Below are positions 1 to 7,417 of a stretch of DNA of 12,389 nt, piece after piece. Source of the DNA: Klebsiella pneumoniae (GTDB lineage Bacteria > Pseudomonadota > Gammaproteobacteria > Pseudomonadales > Azotimanducaceae); assembly GCA_945878745.1 (NCBI GenBank), contig CAMDVY010000037.1:1-12389 (forward strand), in the 5' to 3' direction. Under the pieces are notes generated by a model. The model was given only the letters and a program-made list of their open reading frames with translations. It made no database searches and had not been told where the DNA came from. Made by a program: the position numbers and the translations under genes. The stretch's first letter is position 1, and each line of letters opens with the position of its first letter.

Positions 1-705
1 ACGCACAACGATGCACTCGCTGATCTGATTAAACCGCATCGGGACCATTTCGCTGCCTTTGCCTCGGTGCCGATGCAAGACATTGGTTTCGCCATTGAAG
101 AAACCCAGCGTGCGGTACAGGAACTGGGCATGATCGGTCCGTACATCGGGACGGACTTTGGTCGGCCACTGGATGATCCGTCACTCGATGCGTTCTACGC
201 CGCATTGGTGGCGATGGATGTGCCCCTCTTCATACACCCGGCGCCGGCAGGTATCGATGGTCCTGCGGGTGACGCCAATCTGAAGAAGTTTGATCTCGAC
301 ATCATCATCGGCTTTACCGCGCAGGAAACCATCGCTGTGGCACGTCTGATCTTCGGTGGTGTACTTGATCGTCATCCCAAGCTCGATATCTGTCTGAGCC
401 ATGGGGGTGGAGCGACGGGCTACGTGTTCGGGCGTATGGCAAAAGCAGCGAAAAAGCGGCCTTGGGCGAGTGCAGAAATGCGTGCCGATGGTGCTTTCGA
501 AGCCCTGCTGAATCGACTCTGGTTCGACATTCATGTCCACGCAGACGATTCGCTGGAGTTGCTGAAGTCGCATGTGAACAACGATCATCTGGTTTTTGGG
601 ACCAACTTTGCCGGTTGGGACCAGCAGCCCGGCAACGTGCGTGAAGAAGCCATGGCCTACACCGATAACGCACGCAAGCTGCTCAGAGCGGGGAGACTGA
701 AGTAA
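1..705 (+). CDS. Amidohydrolase family protein (amidohydrolase 2 / ACMSD-like), 5' partial
   Basis: The reading frame is open from base 1, so the N-terminus lies outside the window; 234 residues are visible. Visible family features are the 'FAAFASVPMQD' segment, the 'LFIHPAP' strand-end His, the 'LSHGGG' strand-end His, and a C-terminal 'FGTNFAGWD' where family members usually carry GSDxP. The family folds as a metal-dependent TIM barrel and includes decarboxylases and hydrolases such as ACMSD and gamma-resorcylate decarboxylase; the N-terminal HxH metal motif would lie upstream. The residue aligned with the usual metal-binding Asp is Asn here, so activity may differ or the true ligand may be the nearby Asp of 'GWD'. 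The stop overlaps the next ATG (TAATG), so it is coupled to the SnoaL-like gene. In this oxygenase cluster, decarboxylation or C-C/C-N hydrolysis of an oxidised intermediate is a reasonable guess. Family assignment is firm, reaction is not. Confidence 0.88.
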   Translation, partial: THNDALADLIKPHRDHFAAFASVPMQDIGFAIEETQRAVQELGMIGPYIGTDFGRPLDDPSLDAFYAALVAMDVPLFIHPAPAGIDGPAGDANLKKFDLDIIIGFTAQETIAVARLIFGGVLDRHPKLDICLSHGGGATGYVFGRMAKAAKKRPWASAEMRADGAFEALLNRLWFDIHVHADDSLELLKSHVNNDHLVFGTNFAGWDQQPGNVREEAMAYTDNARKLLRAGRLK

Positions 706-1265
706 TGAGCGAGTTGAAAGAGATTCTGTCGAGACTTGATCGCCTGGAGTCCAAGGAAGCGATCCGGTCGCTGTGCACCGACTATGCAGTAGCCTGTGAC
801 CTGCATGACATGCCAAAACTCGTTGATCTTTTCACGGACGACGCCCGTTTCGGCTCGCCGAACGGCAAGATGGTGTCCACCGGCCGCGACGCCATCCGTG
901 AGATGTTCATCAATACCTTCCAGATTCGTGGTCCTGCCTACCATTGGACCCATGATGTTCAGGTGACCATCGATGCCAACAATCCTGATCTGGCGACAGG
1001 CCTGGTACATAGTCATGCGGAGACCACGCCCAATGGGGTGGTCTCGATAGCGGCGATGAAATATCACGATCAGTACCGACGCGAAGCTGGTGTGTGGCGA
1101 ATTGCCGTTCGCGAAATCACGTTCCTGTATTACGTCCCGTTCACCCGGTATGGCAATGCGTTGAACCAGGAGCGTCGAGTGCTGATGGGTGGCGACCTGA
1201 TGCCGGCTGACTATCCGGAGAGGACTGAAGCGTGGCAGGAATACGAGCGGTTGTATCGGAAATGA
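705..1265 (+). CDS. SnoaL-like (NTF2-fold) domain protein
   Basis: A 186-residue protein of the SnoaL-like/NTF2 superfamily. The N-terminal helix with 'RLESKEAIRSLCTDYA', the 'LVDLFTDDARF' segment and the C-terminal strand 'YHDQYRREAGVWRI' are typical of SnoaL_4-type proteins related to scytalone dehydratase and ring-hydroxylation partner proteins. His80, His83, His102 and His104 fall in strands that face the pocket in this fold, so a dehydratase, isomerase or hydratase role is possible. It could also be a small subunit for the neighbouring Rieske oxygenase, since oxygenase beta subunits share this fold; the sequence looks more like SnoaL than a classical beta subunit. The ATG overlaps the upstream stop, with a GGGGAG about ten bases before it. 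The gene ends in ATGA, shared with the next start, so it is translationally coupled on both sides. Confidence 0.85.
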   Translation: MSELKEILSRLDRLESKEAIRSLCTDYAVACDLHDMPKLVDLFTDDARFGSPNGKMVSTGRDAIREMFINTFQIRGPAYHWTHDVQVTIDANNPDLATGLVHSHAETTPNGVVSIAAMKYHDQYRREAGVWRIAVREITFLYYVPFTRYGNALNQERRVLMGGDLMPADYPERTEAWQEYERLYRK

Positions 1266-2419
1266 CCGATACGATGCACGAGCTTGCCAGACGCGCGCTG
1301 GTGCACCAGCAGGCAGGGACTACCGATCAGGCAGACAACATACTGCAGCTGCCGGTGTCGATGTATACGGACCCAGCCCGTTATGAACGCGAGATTCAAC
1401 GCGTGTTCCGGGAACTGCCGATTGCGGTTTGTCTATCTATTGAACTGCCGTCACCAGGGACCTTTCGTGCCATGACGGTCATGGACGTGCCGATTCTCAT
1501 AGTGCGTGGAGAGGACGGCGTGGTTCGCACCTTCCTCAACATCTGTCGTCATCGTGGTGCACAGGTGTGTGCAGAGGGTTCGGGAAGAGCGCGTGTCTTT
1601 GCGTGTCCCTACCACGCCTGGGTGTATGACCAGCAGGGCGCTCTCACCGGCCGATACGGCGCCGATACCTTTGGCGATATCGACGTGGATCGGTATGGCC
1701 TGGTGTCCCTGGCCTGTGCGGAAGCGCATGGCGTTGTTTATGCGATGCTGACACCGCGCAAGGAATTTGAAATCAACGACTGGCTTGGCGACTTTGCGTC
1801 CGAGCTTGCGAGCCTTGATCTTGGCAATTGGCATCTCTTCGAACAGCGTGACTTGCCTGGCCCAGGCTGGAAAGTGACGATGGACGGTTACCTCGAGGCC
1901 TATCATCACAACCTCGTGCACGCGAAGACGGTGGGACAATACACGGTGGGTAATCTGCTGGTGCTGGATACGTGGGGTCCGCATCAACGCCTGACCTTCG
2001 GGCGCAAATCGTTGCCAGAACTTGCCAGTACGCCGGAATCTGCATGGCAGCCGCAAACGCATATCCGTTTGATTCACTCCTGTTTTCCCAACTTGTCGGT
2101 ATCAGGCATCCTCGGCGACCACTGTCTGGTGAGCCAGATTTTCCCCGGCAAGACACCGGATACAACCGTCACGCGACAGAGTGTCCTGGTTGCCAAACAG
2201 CCAGCAACCGAGGCCGAGTTGCGTGCGACACAAACGTTCAGTGCCATGACCTTGCAGGCTGTTGCTGAAGAAGATTATCGAATCGGCTTCGGTATTCAGC
2301 GTGGCATACTCGCCGGTGCCAACGACCACTTTCTGATCGGTCGCAACGAACCGGCGATCCAGAACTATCATCGTTGGGTCGCTTACTTCCTGCGTGCCAA
2401 CAGCGGAGCACAGTGGTGA
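1262..2419 (+). CDS. Rieske non-heme iron ring-hydroxylating oxygenase, alpha subunit
   Basis: A 385-residue oxygenase component. The Rieske [2Fe-2S] site is complete: Cys95-Arg-His97 and Cys115-Pro-Tyr-His118 around a CRHRGA motif. The C-terminal catalytic domain carries Glu212-x2-His215-x4-His220, matching the bridging carboxylate and the two iron-binding histidines; the bridging residue is Glu rather than Asp, as reported for carnitine monooxygenase and seen in many single-component relatives. Asp338 in 'EEDYRIGFGIQ' is the likely third iron ligand. The family hydroxylates or demethylates substrates with O2 and electrons from a separate reductase, which is absent here. The start at 1262 is preferred over an upstream in-frame GTG at 1232 because it makes the usual four-base ATGA overlap with the SnoaL-like gene. 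Substrate unknown; adjoining monooxygenases suggest the first attack on an aromatic or alicyclic compound. Confidence 0.93.
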   Translation: MTDTMHELARRALVHQQAGTTDQADNILQLPVSMYTDPARYEREIQRVFRELPIAVCLSIELPSPGTFRAMTVMDVPILIVRGEDGVVRTFLNICRHRGAQVCAEGSGRARVFACPYHAWVYDQQGALTGRYGADTFGDIDVDRYGLVSLACAEAHGVVYAMLTPRKEFEINDWLGDFASELASLDLGNWHLFEQRDLPGPGWKVTMDGYLEAYHHNLVHAKTVGQYTVGNLLVLDTWGPHQRLTFGRKSLPELASTPESAWQPQTHIRLIHSCFPNLSVSGILGDHCLVSQIFPGKTPDTTVTRQSVLVAKQPATEAELRATQTFSAMTLQAVAEEDYRIGFGIQRGILAGANDHFLIGRNEPAIQNYHRWVAYFLRANSGAQW

Positions 2420-3516
2420 CTCAGACCAATCCCCTGCGGAACAATCCCCATCGCCTGAAACTGGCTGTTTTCGGTGTCAACGTCAGCGGCGGCTGTTCGA
2501 TGACGAGCATGCCGGGCACGCTGGATATCACCTGGGAAGAATCGAAACGGATCGCCATGCAGGCCGATCGCGCCGGCTTCGACGCCATCGTCCCGGTGGC
2601 ACGGTGGAAAGGTATGGGCGGGGAGACCAACTTCAACCATCGTAGCTTCGAGCCTTTCACCTGGGCAGCCGGCCTGGCGGCAGTCACCGAGCGCATCGCG
2701 ATCTTCTCCACGTGTCATGTGCCGACTGTTCACCCGGTTCGCATTGCCAAGGAATTTGCAACGGTAGATCACATCTCGGGTGGACGCTTCTGTCTGAACA
2801 TCGTGGCCGGTTGGAACGAGAAGGAAATCGCCCTGTTCGGCGCGGCACAAGCTCCGCATGACACGCGCTACGACATCGCCGAAGACTGGATCACTCTGAT
2901 CAAGGCGTTGTGGACTCGCGAAGGAGAATTCGATTACGACGGTGCGCACTTCAAGGTGCCGGGCGCCTATTCTGAACCGAAACCCCTGCAATCGACGCCG
3001 GTCATCATGAGTGCAGGGAACAGCCCTCGCGGGCAGGCGTTTGCGGCAAGACATGCCGATCTCAACTTCGTCGTGGCGCCTGACATGCTCGCGGCTGGCA
3101 AGGCGGCAGCGGACGTCCGTGCGCTGGCTCGTCAACAGGGCCGAAGTCTGCAGGTTTTCGGGCAGTGTTATGTGGTCTGTCGCGAGACCGAGGCCGAGGC
3201 GATCAGGTTTCGTGATCGCTATGTGAACGAATTCGGCGACTGGGCTGGTGTGCGCAATCTTCTGGATGTTTTGATCCCAAATTCACAAAGCGCGCTGGGT
3301 TCGCAGTGGGAAGCCATGGCGGCCAACATGATCGCGGGTTATGGGGCGTTGCCACTCGTGGGTACGCCAGATCAGATCGTTGAAGGCCTTCTCAAGCTGG
3401 CCGACGCAGGTCTCGATGGCACCACCCTCAGCTGGGTGGACTATGGCGCAGGTATCGAGCAGTTCGACAAGGTGCTCAAGCCGCGACTGATCGAAGCAGG
3501 ATTGCGGGCCGCTTGA
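2416..3516 (+). CDS. Luciferase-like FMN-dependent monooxygenase, RutA/SfnG-type
   Basis: A 366-residue group C flavin monooxygenase with a bacterial luciferase TIM-barrel fold. It resembles pyrimidine monooxygenase RutA and related sulfone/alkane monooxygenases: 'MGGETNF' followed by 'FEPFTWAAGLAAVT', then 'TVDHISGGRFCLNIVAGW' with Asn128 at the position of the conserved oxygen-interacting Asn of RutA, and the 'MSAGNSPRGQAFAARHAD' phosphate-binding region. These enzymes use reduced FMN from a separate flavin reductase to oxygenate substrates; no reductase gene is present here. The GTG start at 2416 is chosen because it overlaps the Rieske stop (GTGA) and has GGAG at 2405-2408. A further upstream start at 2374 would lie inside the Rieske gene. 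No other rut genes are visible, so a role in pyrimidine use is unlikely and a role in the same catabolic pathway as the neighbouring oxygenases is more plausible. Confidence 0.9.
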   Translation: MTQTNPLRNNPHRLKLAVFGVNVSGGCSMTSMPGTLDITWEESKRIAMQADRAGFDAIVPVARWKGMGGETNFNHRSFEPFTWAAGLAAVTERIAIFSTCHVPTVHPVRIAKEFATVDHISGGRFCLNIVAGWNEKEIALFGAAQAPHDTRYDIAEDWITLIKALWTREGEFDYDGAHFKVPGAYSEPKPLQSTPVIMSAGNSPRGQAFAARHADLNFVVAPDMLAAGKAAADVRALARQQGRSLQVFGQCYVVCRETEAEAIRFRDRYVNEFGDWAGVRNLLDVLIPNSQSALGSQWEAMAANMIAGYGALPLVGTPDQIVEGLLKLADAGLDGTTLSWVDYGAGIEQFDKVLKPRLIEAGLRAA

Positions 3517-3561
3517 GGTCGGGTGTCTTGCGTCTGATGCGGAAAATGACTGGGAAAAGCG

Positions 3562-5175
3562 ATGAGTGCAAAGAATCAGTCTGCTGACGTGGCACGATCG
3601 ATCTACGACGTGATCATCATCGGTGCAGGCGTTACCGGGCTCTACCAGCTGTATCTCGCGCGAAAGGCCGGTTTGTCCGTGCGTGTCTTCGATGCTGCAG
3701 GAGGCGTTGGCGGTACCTGGTACTGGAATTGTTACCCTGGCTGCCGCTTTGACTCCGAAAGCGAATCCTATGGTTACACCTGGTCGAAAGAACTTCTACA
3801 AGAGTGGAACTGGACGGAGCACTTCTCCCCACAGCCGGAAACGGAACGTTATCTGAATTACGTGGCCGATCGATTCGATCTGCGGCGAGACATTCAGCTG
3901 AATGCCCGTGTTCAGTCAGCCGTATTCGATGCGCAGACCCGGCGATGGGATGTGCAGTTGACCACAGGAGAGCAGGCCCACGCGCAGTTTCTCATTGCCG
4001 CGGTGGGTGTTCTTTCGGCGGACTACACGCCGGAGTTTCCTGGCATCGAGAGTTTCGAAGGATTGTCATTGCACACCGGTCGTTGGCCGCGAGAAGGTGT
4101 CGATCTGCGTGGCAAACGTGTGGCCGTGATCGGCACTGGCCCAACGGGTGTTCAACTCATCACGGAAATCGCGCGGGACGTTGCGCATCTTACCGTCTTC
4201 CAGCGCACACCCAACTACTGTGCTCCGCTGCGCAATCGGCCGGTGACGCCGGAAGTTCAACAGCACTTCAAGGTAACTTACGAGCAGATCCATCAACTAC
4301 TGCGCGAAACACCAGCCGGCTTCCTCTATCACTTTGATCCCCGTTCGGCATTTGATTTCACCCGGGAAGAGCGGCTCGCGCATTATGAAAAACTCTGGGC
4401 ATTACCTGGTTTTGCCAAGTGGCTGAGTGGCTTCCAGGAAGTCATGACCGACCGGGCCATCAACGAGGAATTCGCCGAATTCCTGCGCAACAAGATTCGC
4501 GCACGGATCAATGATCCGGTATTGGCCGAGAAGCTGGTGCCAAAAAACCACCCGTTCGGATCCAAGCGAATTCCGCTCGAAAGCGGGTACTTCGAGGCCT
4601 ACAACCGCAACAACGTCTCGCTGGTTGAACTGCTCAAGACACCGATTGAACGAATTACTCCCACTGGCATCAAGACCAGTGACGCTGAGCACGAGTTCGA
4701 TGTGATCATCTATGCCACCGGATTTGACGCGGTAACAGGGCCACTGACGCGCATGGACATCCGTGGCATCAACGGGCAAACCATGTGTGAGAAGTGGGCA
4801 GATGGCGTGCGTACCTATCTGGGTTTGCTGACCGCAGGATTCCCCAACTTCTTCATCGCCACCAATTCGGCCTTCTGCAACTATCCGGTCTGCGCCGAGA
4901 TGGTGGTGGAGTGGATTGCGGGCGCGATCGAACATCTGCGTGCAAACAATCTGGGGAGCATCGAAGCAACTCCCGAAGCGGAAGAGGCCTGGGTGCAACA
5001 CTCGGTAGAACTGGCGAGTCATTCCTTCCTCAGTGATGCCGATTCCTGGTTCATGGGCTCGAACATCCCCGGCAAGAAACGGGTGCTGGTGCTGTATTCC
5101 AACTCTGCTCCTGCTTATCGAGCCAAGTGCGAAGAAGTAGCCGCAAATGGTTATGAAGGGTTTGCGCTGCGATAG
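3562..5175 (+). CDS. Type I Baeyer-Villiger monooxygenase (FAD/NADPH)
   Basis: A 537-residue flavoprotein of the cyclohexanone/phenylacetone monooxygenase type. It has the FAD Rossmann motif GAGVTG at 21-26, 'GGVGGTWYWNCYPG' near 47-60, the Baeyer-Villiger fingerprint FEGLSLHTGRWP at 165-176 (consensus FxGxxxHTxxWP/D), the NADPH motif GTGPTG at 191-196, Lys335-Arg336 near the position of the catalytic Arg of the family, and 'IIYATGFD' toward the C-terminus. It inserts oxygen next to a ketone to make an ester or lactone and is self-sufficient with NADPH. Length is normal. The ATG at 3562 is preceded by a modest GGGAAAAG sequence, and a 45-base gap separates it from the FMN monooxygenase gene; no terminator is visible in that gap. 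It probably opens a ring made ketonic by earlier enzymes. Subfamily and substrate cannot be fixed from sequence alone. Confidence 0.95.
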   Translation: MSAKNQSADVARSIYDVIIIGAGVTGLYQLYLARKAGLSVRVFDAAGGVGGTWYWNCYPGCRFDSESESYGYTWSKELLQEWNWTEHFSPQPETERYLNYVADRFDLRRDIQLNARVQSAVFDAQTRRWDVQLTTGEQAHAQFLIAAVGVLSADYTPEFPGIESFEGLSLHTGRWPREGVDLRGKRVAVIGTGPTGVQLITEIARDVAHLTVFQRTPNYCAPLRNRPVTPEVQQHFKVTYEQIHQLLRETPAGFLYHFDPRSAFDFTREERLAHYEKLWALPGFAKWLSGFQEVMTDRAINEEFAEFLRNKIRARINDPVLAEKLVPKNHPFGSKRIPLESGYFEAYNRNNVSLVELLKTPIERITPTGIKTSDAEHEFDVIIYATGFDAVTGPLTRMDIRGINGQTMCEKWADGVRTYLGLLTAGFPNFFIATNSAFCNYPVCAEMVVEWIAGAIEHLRANNLGSIEATPEAEEAWVQHSVELASHSFLSDADSWFMGSNIPGKKRVLVLYSNSAPAYRAKCEEVAANGYEGFALR

Positions 5176-5224
5176 ATTTTTCTGGTCGATGGATGGAGGT
5201 CACTGTTTCAACAGGAAAGTCGAG

Positions 5225-6103
5225 ATGTCCAACAACTATCCACACACATTGTCCCGTGACTGCATCAAGGAGTTTGAAAACAAGGGGTTTGTCGTCACGC
5301 CCGGGGTTATCGATGCCCGGGAACTGGCTACATTCAATGTTACCGTAGACGCCGAGGTAACACGGCGTACCGCGCATGACCATCGCGCCGTACATGAAAA
5401 GACGACCTACGAGCAGTCGTTTGTCCAGTGCATGCGCCTGTGGGAAACGAGCCCCGAGGTGTTGCCGCTCACCTGTCACGCTGGAATGGCTGGGGTGGCA
5501 GCCCAATTGCTGCAAGTTGATGGGGTCCGCCTGTGGCAGGATCAGGCGCTCTACAAAGAGGCGGGTGGTCGCGAGACGACCCCTCATCAGGATCAGACCT
5601 TCTGGCCCATCGGTTACGAACCACTGATCAGTGCCTGGATCCCCTTTGACGATGTGACGGTCGAGAATGGTGCCATGGCCTATGTTCCCGGTTCGCACAA
5701 GGCGGGACGGTTGCGCGTTGTCGATATCACACACGGCACCGAACCCTATGACATCCTGAATGATCCGGCGCTGGGCGGTGCGAAGCTGGAAACAGTGGAA
5801 GTGCCCGCAGGCTCAGTGATCTGGCATCACGGCCTGACGATACATGCAGCGTTTCCCAACAAGTCGACCAGGCCGCGGCGCGTGTTCACGATCGTGTATA
5901 TCTCGGCGGTGGCGAAGCGGCATAGGGAGTGGATCGCCTATCCACTGGATCGAGATGGCGTTGCCGTTGGTGAGGTCATCCAGGGTCCAGGCATGCCCGT
6001 GTTGTGGCCTGCTCCGACGACGATGCCGGTACCGCCCAAGGCCGTGGGCGTGCTTGTAGGGCCGCAGGTCAGACCGCCGGAAGACGCGGATCGAGTGCAG
6101 TAA
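5225..6103 (+). CDS. Phytanoyl-CoA dioxygenase (PhyH) family Fe(II)/2-oxoglutarate oxygenase
   Basis: A 292-residue PhyH-family protein. The iron triad is visible as His121-x-Asp123 in 'TPHQDQTFWP' and His207 in 'HHGLTIHAA'; Arg218, eleven residues later, matches the 2-oxoglutarate-binding Arg spacing seen in human PAHX. 'ENGAMAYVPGSHKAG' is the characteristic segment between the two halves of the site. The enzyme would hydroxylate an aliphatic carbon using O2 and 2-oxoglutarate; such proteins act on CoA esters but also on free small molecules. The ATG at 5225 is chosen because AGGAAAG lies at 5213-5219 and the protein then begins just before the conserved core; in-frame starts at 5147 and 5189 have no good ribosome site and 5147 lies in the Baeyer-Villiger gene. 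Its stop falls inside the first unit of an 11-bp tandem repeat. Confidence 0.92.
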   Translation: MSNNYPHTLSRDCIKEFENKGFVVTPGVIDARELATFNVTVDAEVTRRTAHDHRAVHEKTTYEQSFVQCMRLWETSPEVLPLTCHAGMAGVAAQLLQVDGVRLWQDQALYKEAGGRETTPHQDQTFWPIGYEPLISAWIPFDDVTVENGAMAYVPGSHKAGRLRVVDITHGTEPYDILNDPALGGAKLETVEVPAGSVIWHHGLTIHAAFPNKSTRPRRVFTIVYISAVAKRHREWIAYPLDRDGVAVGEVIQGPGMPVLWPAPTTMPVPPKAVGVLVGPQVRPPEDADRVQ

Positions 6104-6143
6104 CTGCGAAGTACCTGCGCTGTACCTGCGCAGTACCTGCGCG
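6100..6143. repeat. 11-bp tandem repeat, four units (first degenerate)
   Basis: Units begin at 6100, 6111, 6122 and 6133, exactly 11 bases apart. The last three share GTACCTGCGC plus one variable base; the first is GTAACTGCGAA and contains the TAA stop of the PhyH gene. Between adjacent units there is a CTGCGCAG palindrome at 6126-6133. The period is close to one DNA helical turn, so repeated protein binding on one face is possible, but replication slippage would produce the same array. Confidence 0.85.
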
Positions 6144-6194
6144 GCCGGGAAACACATCGACGTCATCCATCACAATCGCTCCTCGGAACAATTC

Positions 6195-6731
6195 ATGTAT
6201 CAGTCAGTTCTGCAGTTCTGGTTTCACGAGATCAAGCCTGCGCAGTGGTGGAAGGTAGATCCTGCGTTTGATCAGTTGATAGCCGATCGCTTTGGCGCAC
6301 TGCATCATCGGGCCGTGCGTGCAGAACTCTTTGCGTGGCGATCGGATCCACATGGCCGACTCGCTGAAGTCATTGTGCTGGACCAGTTTTCGAGGAATCT
6401 GTATCGGCACGATCGACGTGCATTCGAGGCTGATCCCCTGGCACTGGCGCTTGCCCAGGAAGCCATTGCAGCCAAGGCTGACGTCGCGCTGGCACAGCAT
6501 GAGCGAACGTTCTTTTATCTGCCGTATATGCACAGTGAGTCGAAAGCGATTCACGAATTAGCGGAGCGCCTGTTTCGAGACTATGCGCCTGGAAGCAACT
6601 ACAACTTCGAAATGCGCCACAAGGCCATCATCGACCGCTTTGGTCGTTATCCGCATCGCAACGCTGCACTCGGTCGTGAGTCGACGCCCGAAGAAGTCGC
6701 CTTCCTGTTGGAGCCAGGATCTCGGTTCTAG
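6195..6731 (+). CDS. DUF924 family protein
   Basis: A 178-residue member of the DUF924 family, full length. Recognisable signature segments are 'VLDQFSRNLYR' at about 61-71, 'FFYLPYMHSE' at about 106-115 with the following helical region, and 'RFGRYPHRNAALGR' at about 148-161. Family members have an all-helical TPR-like fold and are widespread, but no biochemical role is established. The ATG at 6195 gives the expected N-terminus ('FWFHE' soon after the start); the ribosome site is weak. It lies 91 bases after the PhyH gene, beyond the tandem repeat. Nothing links it functionally to the oxygenase cluster. Confidence 0.92.
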   Translation: MYQSVLQFWFHEIKPAQWWKVDPAFDQLIADRFGALHHRAVRAELFAWRSDPHGRLAEVIVLDQFSRNLYRHDRRAFEADPLALALAQEAIAAKADVALAQHERTFFYLPYMHSESKAIHELAERLFRDYAPGSNYNFEMRHKAIIDRFGRYPHRNAALGRESTPEEVAFLLEPGSRF

Positions 6732-6849
6732 CCTAGTCACCGGGGCTTTGTTATGTTCACCAACGGACAAGCTGCAGCATTCGTAGTGGCGAAAAACCAG
6801 TCACAAACACACTTCTTGTAAAAAGCGGTCTTGGAAAAAAGAGGTCGGC

Positions 6850-7242
6850 ATGTCCTTGTATCGCGTCATTGTTCCCGTAACCGACCTAGAGCAAGCCGCG
6901 CGTTTTTATTCTGAAGTGCTCGGCGAGCCAGGCCGACGCGTCTCTGGCGGACGCCACTACTTCGGCGCAGACAAGGCAGGAGGCGCGATCGTCGCGTGTT
7001 ATTCACCAAAGGACGATGGCGACGCACGCCGATATGGTGTCGAGTGGCGTCCGCACCCGCAGCAGTATCTGTACTTCTCCGTTGATGACCTCGAGGTGGC
7101 ACGACAGCGGTGTATCTCCGCAGGTGCCCGGGACATCACTGACATAGACAAGATGCCGTGTGGCGAAACGATGTTCTATGCGGTCGATCCGTTTGATAAC
7201 CCGATTTCCTTCGTCCTTGCAGGAACTGAATTCATCGGGTAA
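6850..7242 (+). CDS. VOC family protein (glyoxalase/bleomycin-resistance-like)
   Basis: A 130-residue single-module vicinal oxygen chelate protein with two beta-alpha-beta-beta-beta halves: 'YRVIVPVTDLEQAARFYSEV' at the N-terminus, 'YLYFSVDDLEVARQRCISAG' in the middle and 'FYAVDPFDNPISFV' at the end. At the usual metal-binding positions the first-strand His is replaced by a hydrophobic residue and the C-terminal Glu (normally after DPxGN) is Ser, so it probably does not chelate metal like glyoxalase I and may be a binding protein or a divergent enzyme. The ATG has AAAGAGG at 6838-6844. The 118-base upstream gap (6732-6849) is A-rich near its end and holds no terminator or promoter I can defend. 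Specific function unknown. Confidence 0.9.
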   Translation: MSLYRVIVPVTDLEQAARFYSEVLGEPGRRVSGGRHYFGADKAGGAIVACYSPKDDGDARRYGVEWRPHPQQYLYFSVDDLEVARQRCISAGARDITDIDKMPCGETMFYAVDPFDNPISFVLAGTEFIG

Positions 7243-7369
7243 GTAGATTCGCGCCTGACAACGATTTGGAGCTGATGCGTTACGTCGTTGCATGGGCAAT
7301 CGACGCGCCATCTCGTCGGGTGGTCTGCGGCGTGCGTCTGCCAAGGATCCCTTACCCCAGCGACCGACA

Positions 7370-7390
7370 CGCCGATCGATCGATTCGGCG
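7370..7390. other. Short inverted repeat upstream of the methyltransferase gene
   Basis: CGCCGA at 7370-7375 and TCGGCG at 7385-7390 form a perfect 6-bp inverted repeat around TCGATCGAT. It ends 27 bases before the methyltransferase ATG. There is no T-tract, so it is not an intrinsic terminator; an operator or a mRNA hairpin is possible. The rest of the 175-base gap (7243-7417) holds nothing else I recognise. Confidence 0.35.
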
Positions 7391-7417
7391 AAGCCTGTTA
7401 GCAAGCCTGAGGTGCCC

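Noticed and set aside
5051..5734. Long open frame of 227 codons on the minus strand
   Set aside because: It is antisense to the well-supported Baeyer-Villiger and PhyH genes and shows no recognisable domain; it is a shadow of their codon pattern.
7370..7390. Inverted repeat as an intrinsic terminator of the VOC gene
   Set aside because: The stem is only 6 bp, no T-tract follows, and it lies more than 120 bases beyond the VOC stop.
7292..7417. N-terminal extension of the methyltransferase from an upstream ATG
   Set aside because: The added residues are Arg/Pro/Ser-rich with no family resemblance, and the ATG at 7418 has its own ribosome site and a normal domain boundary.
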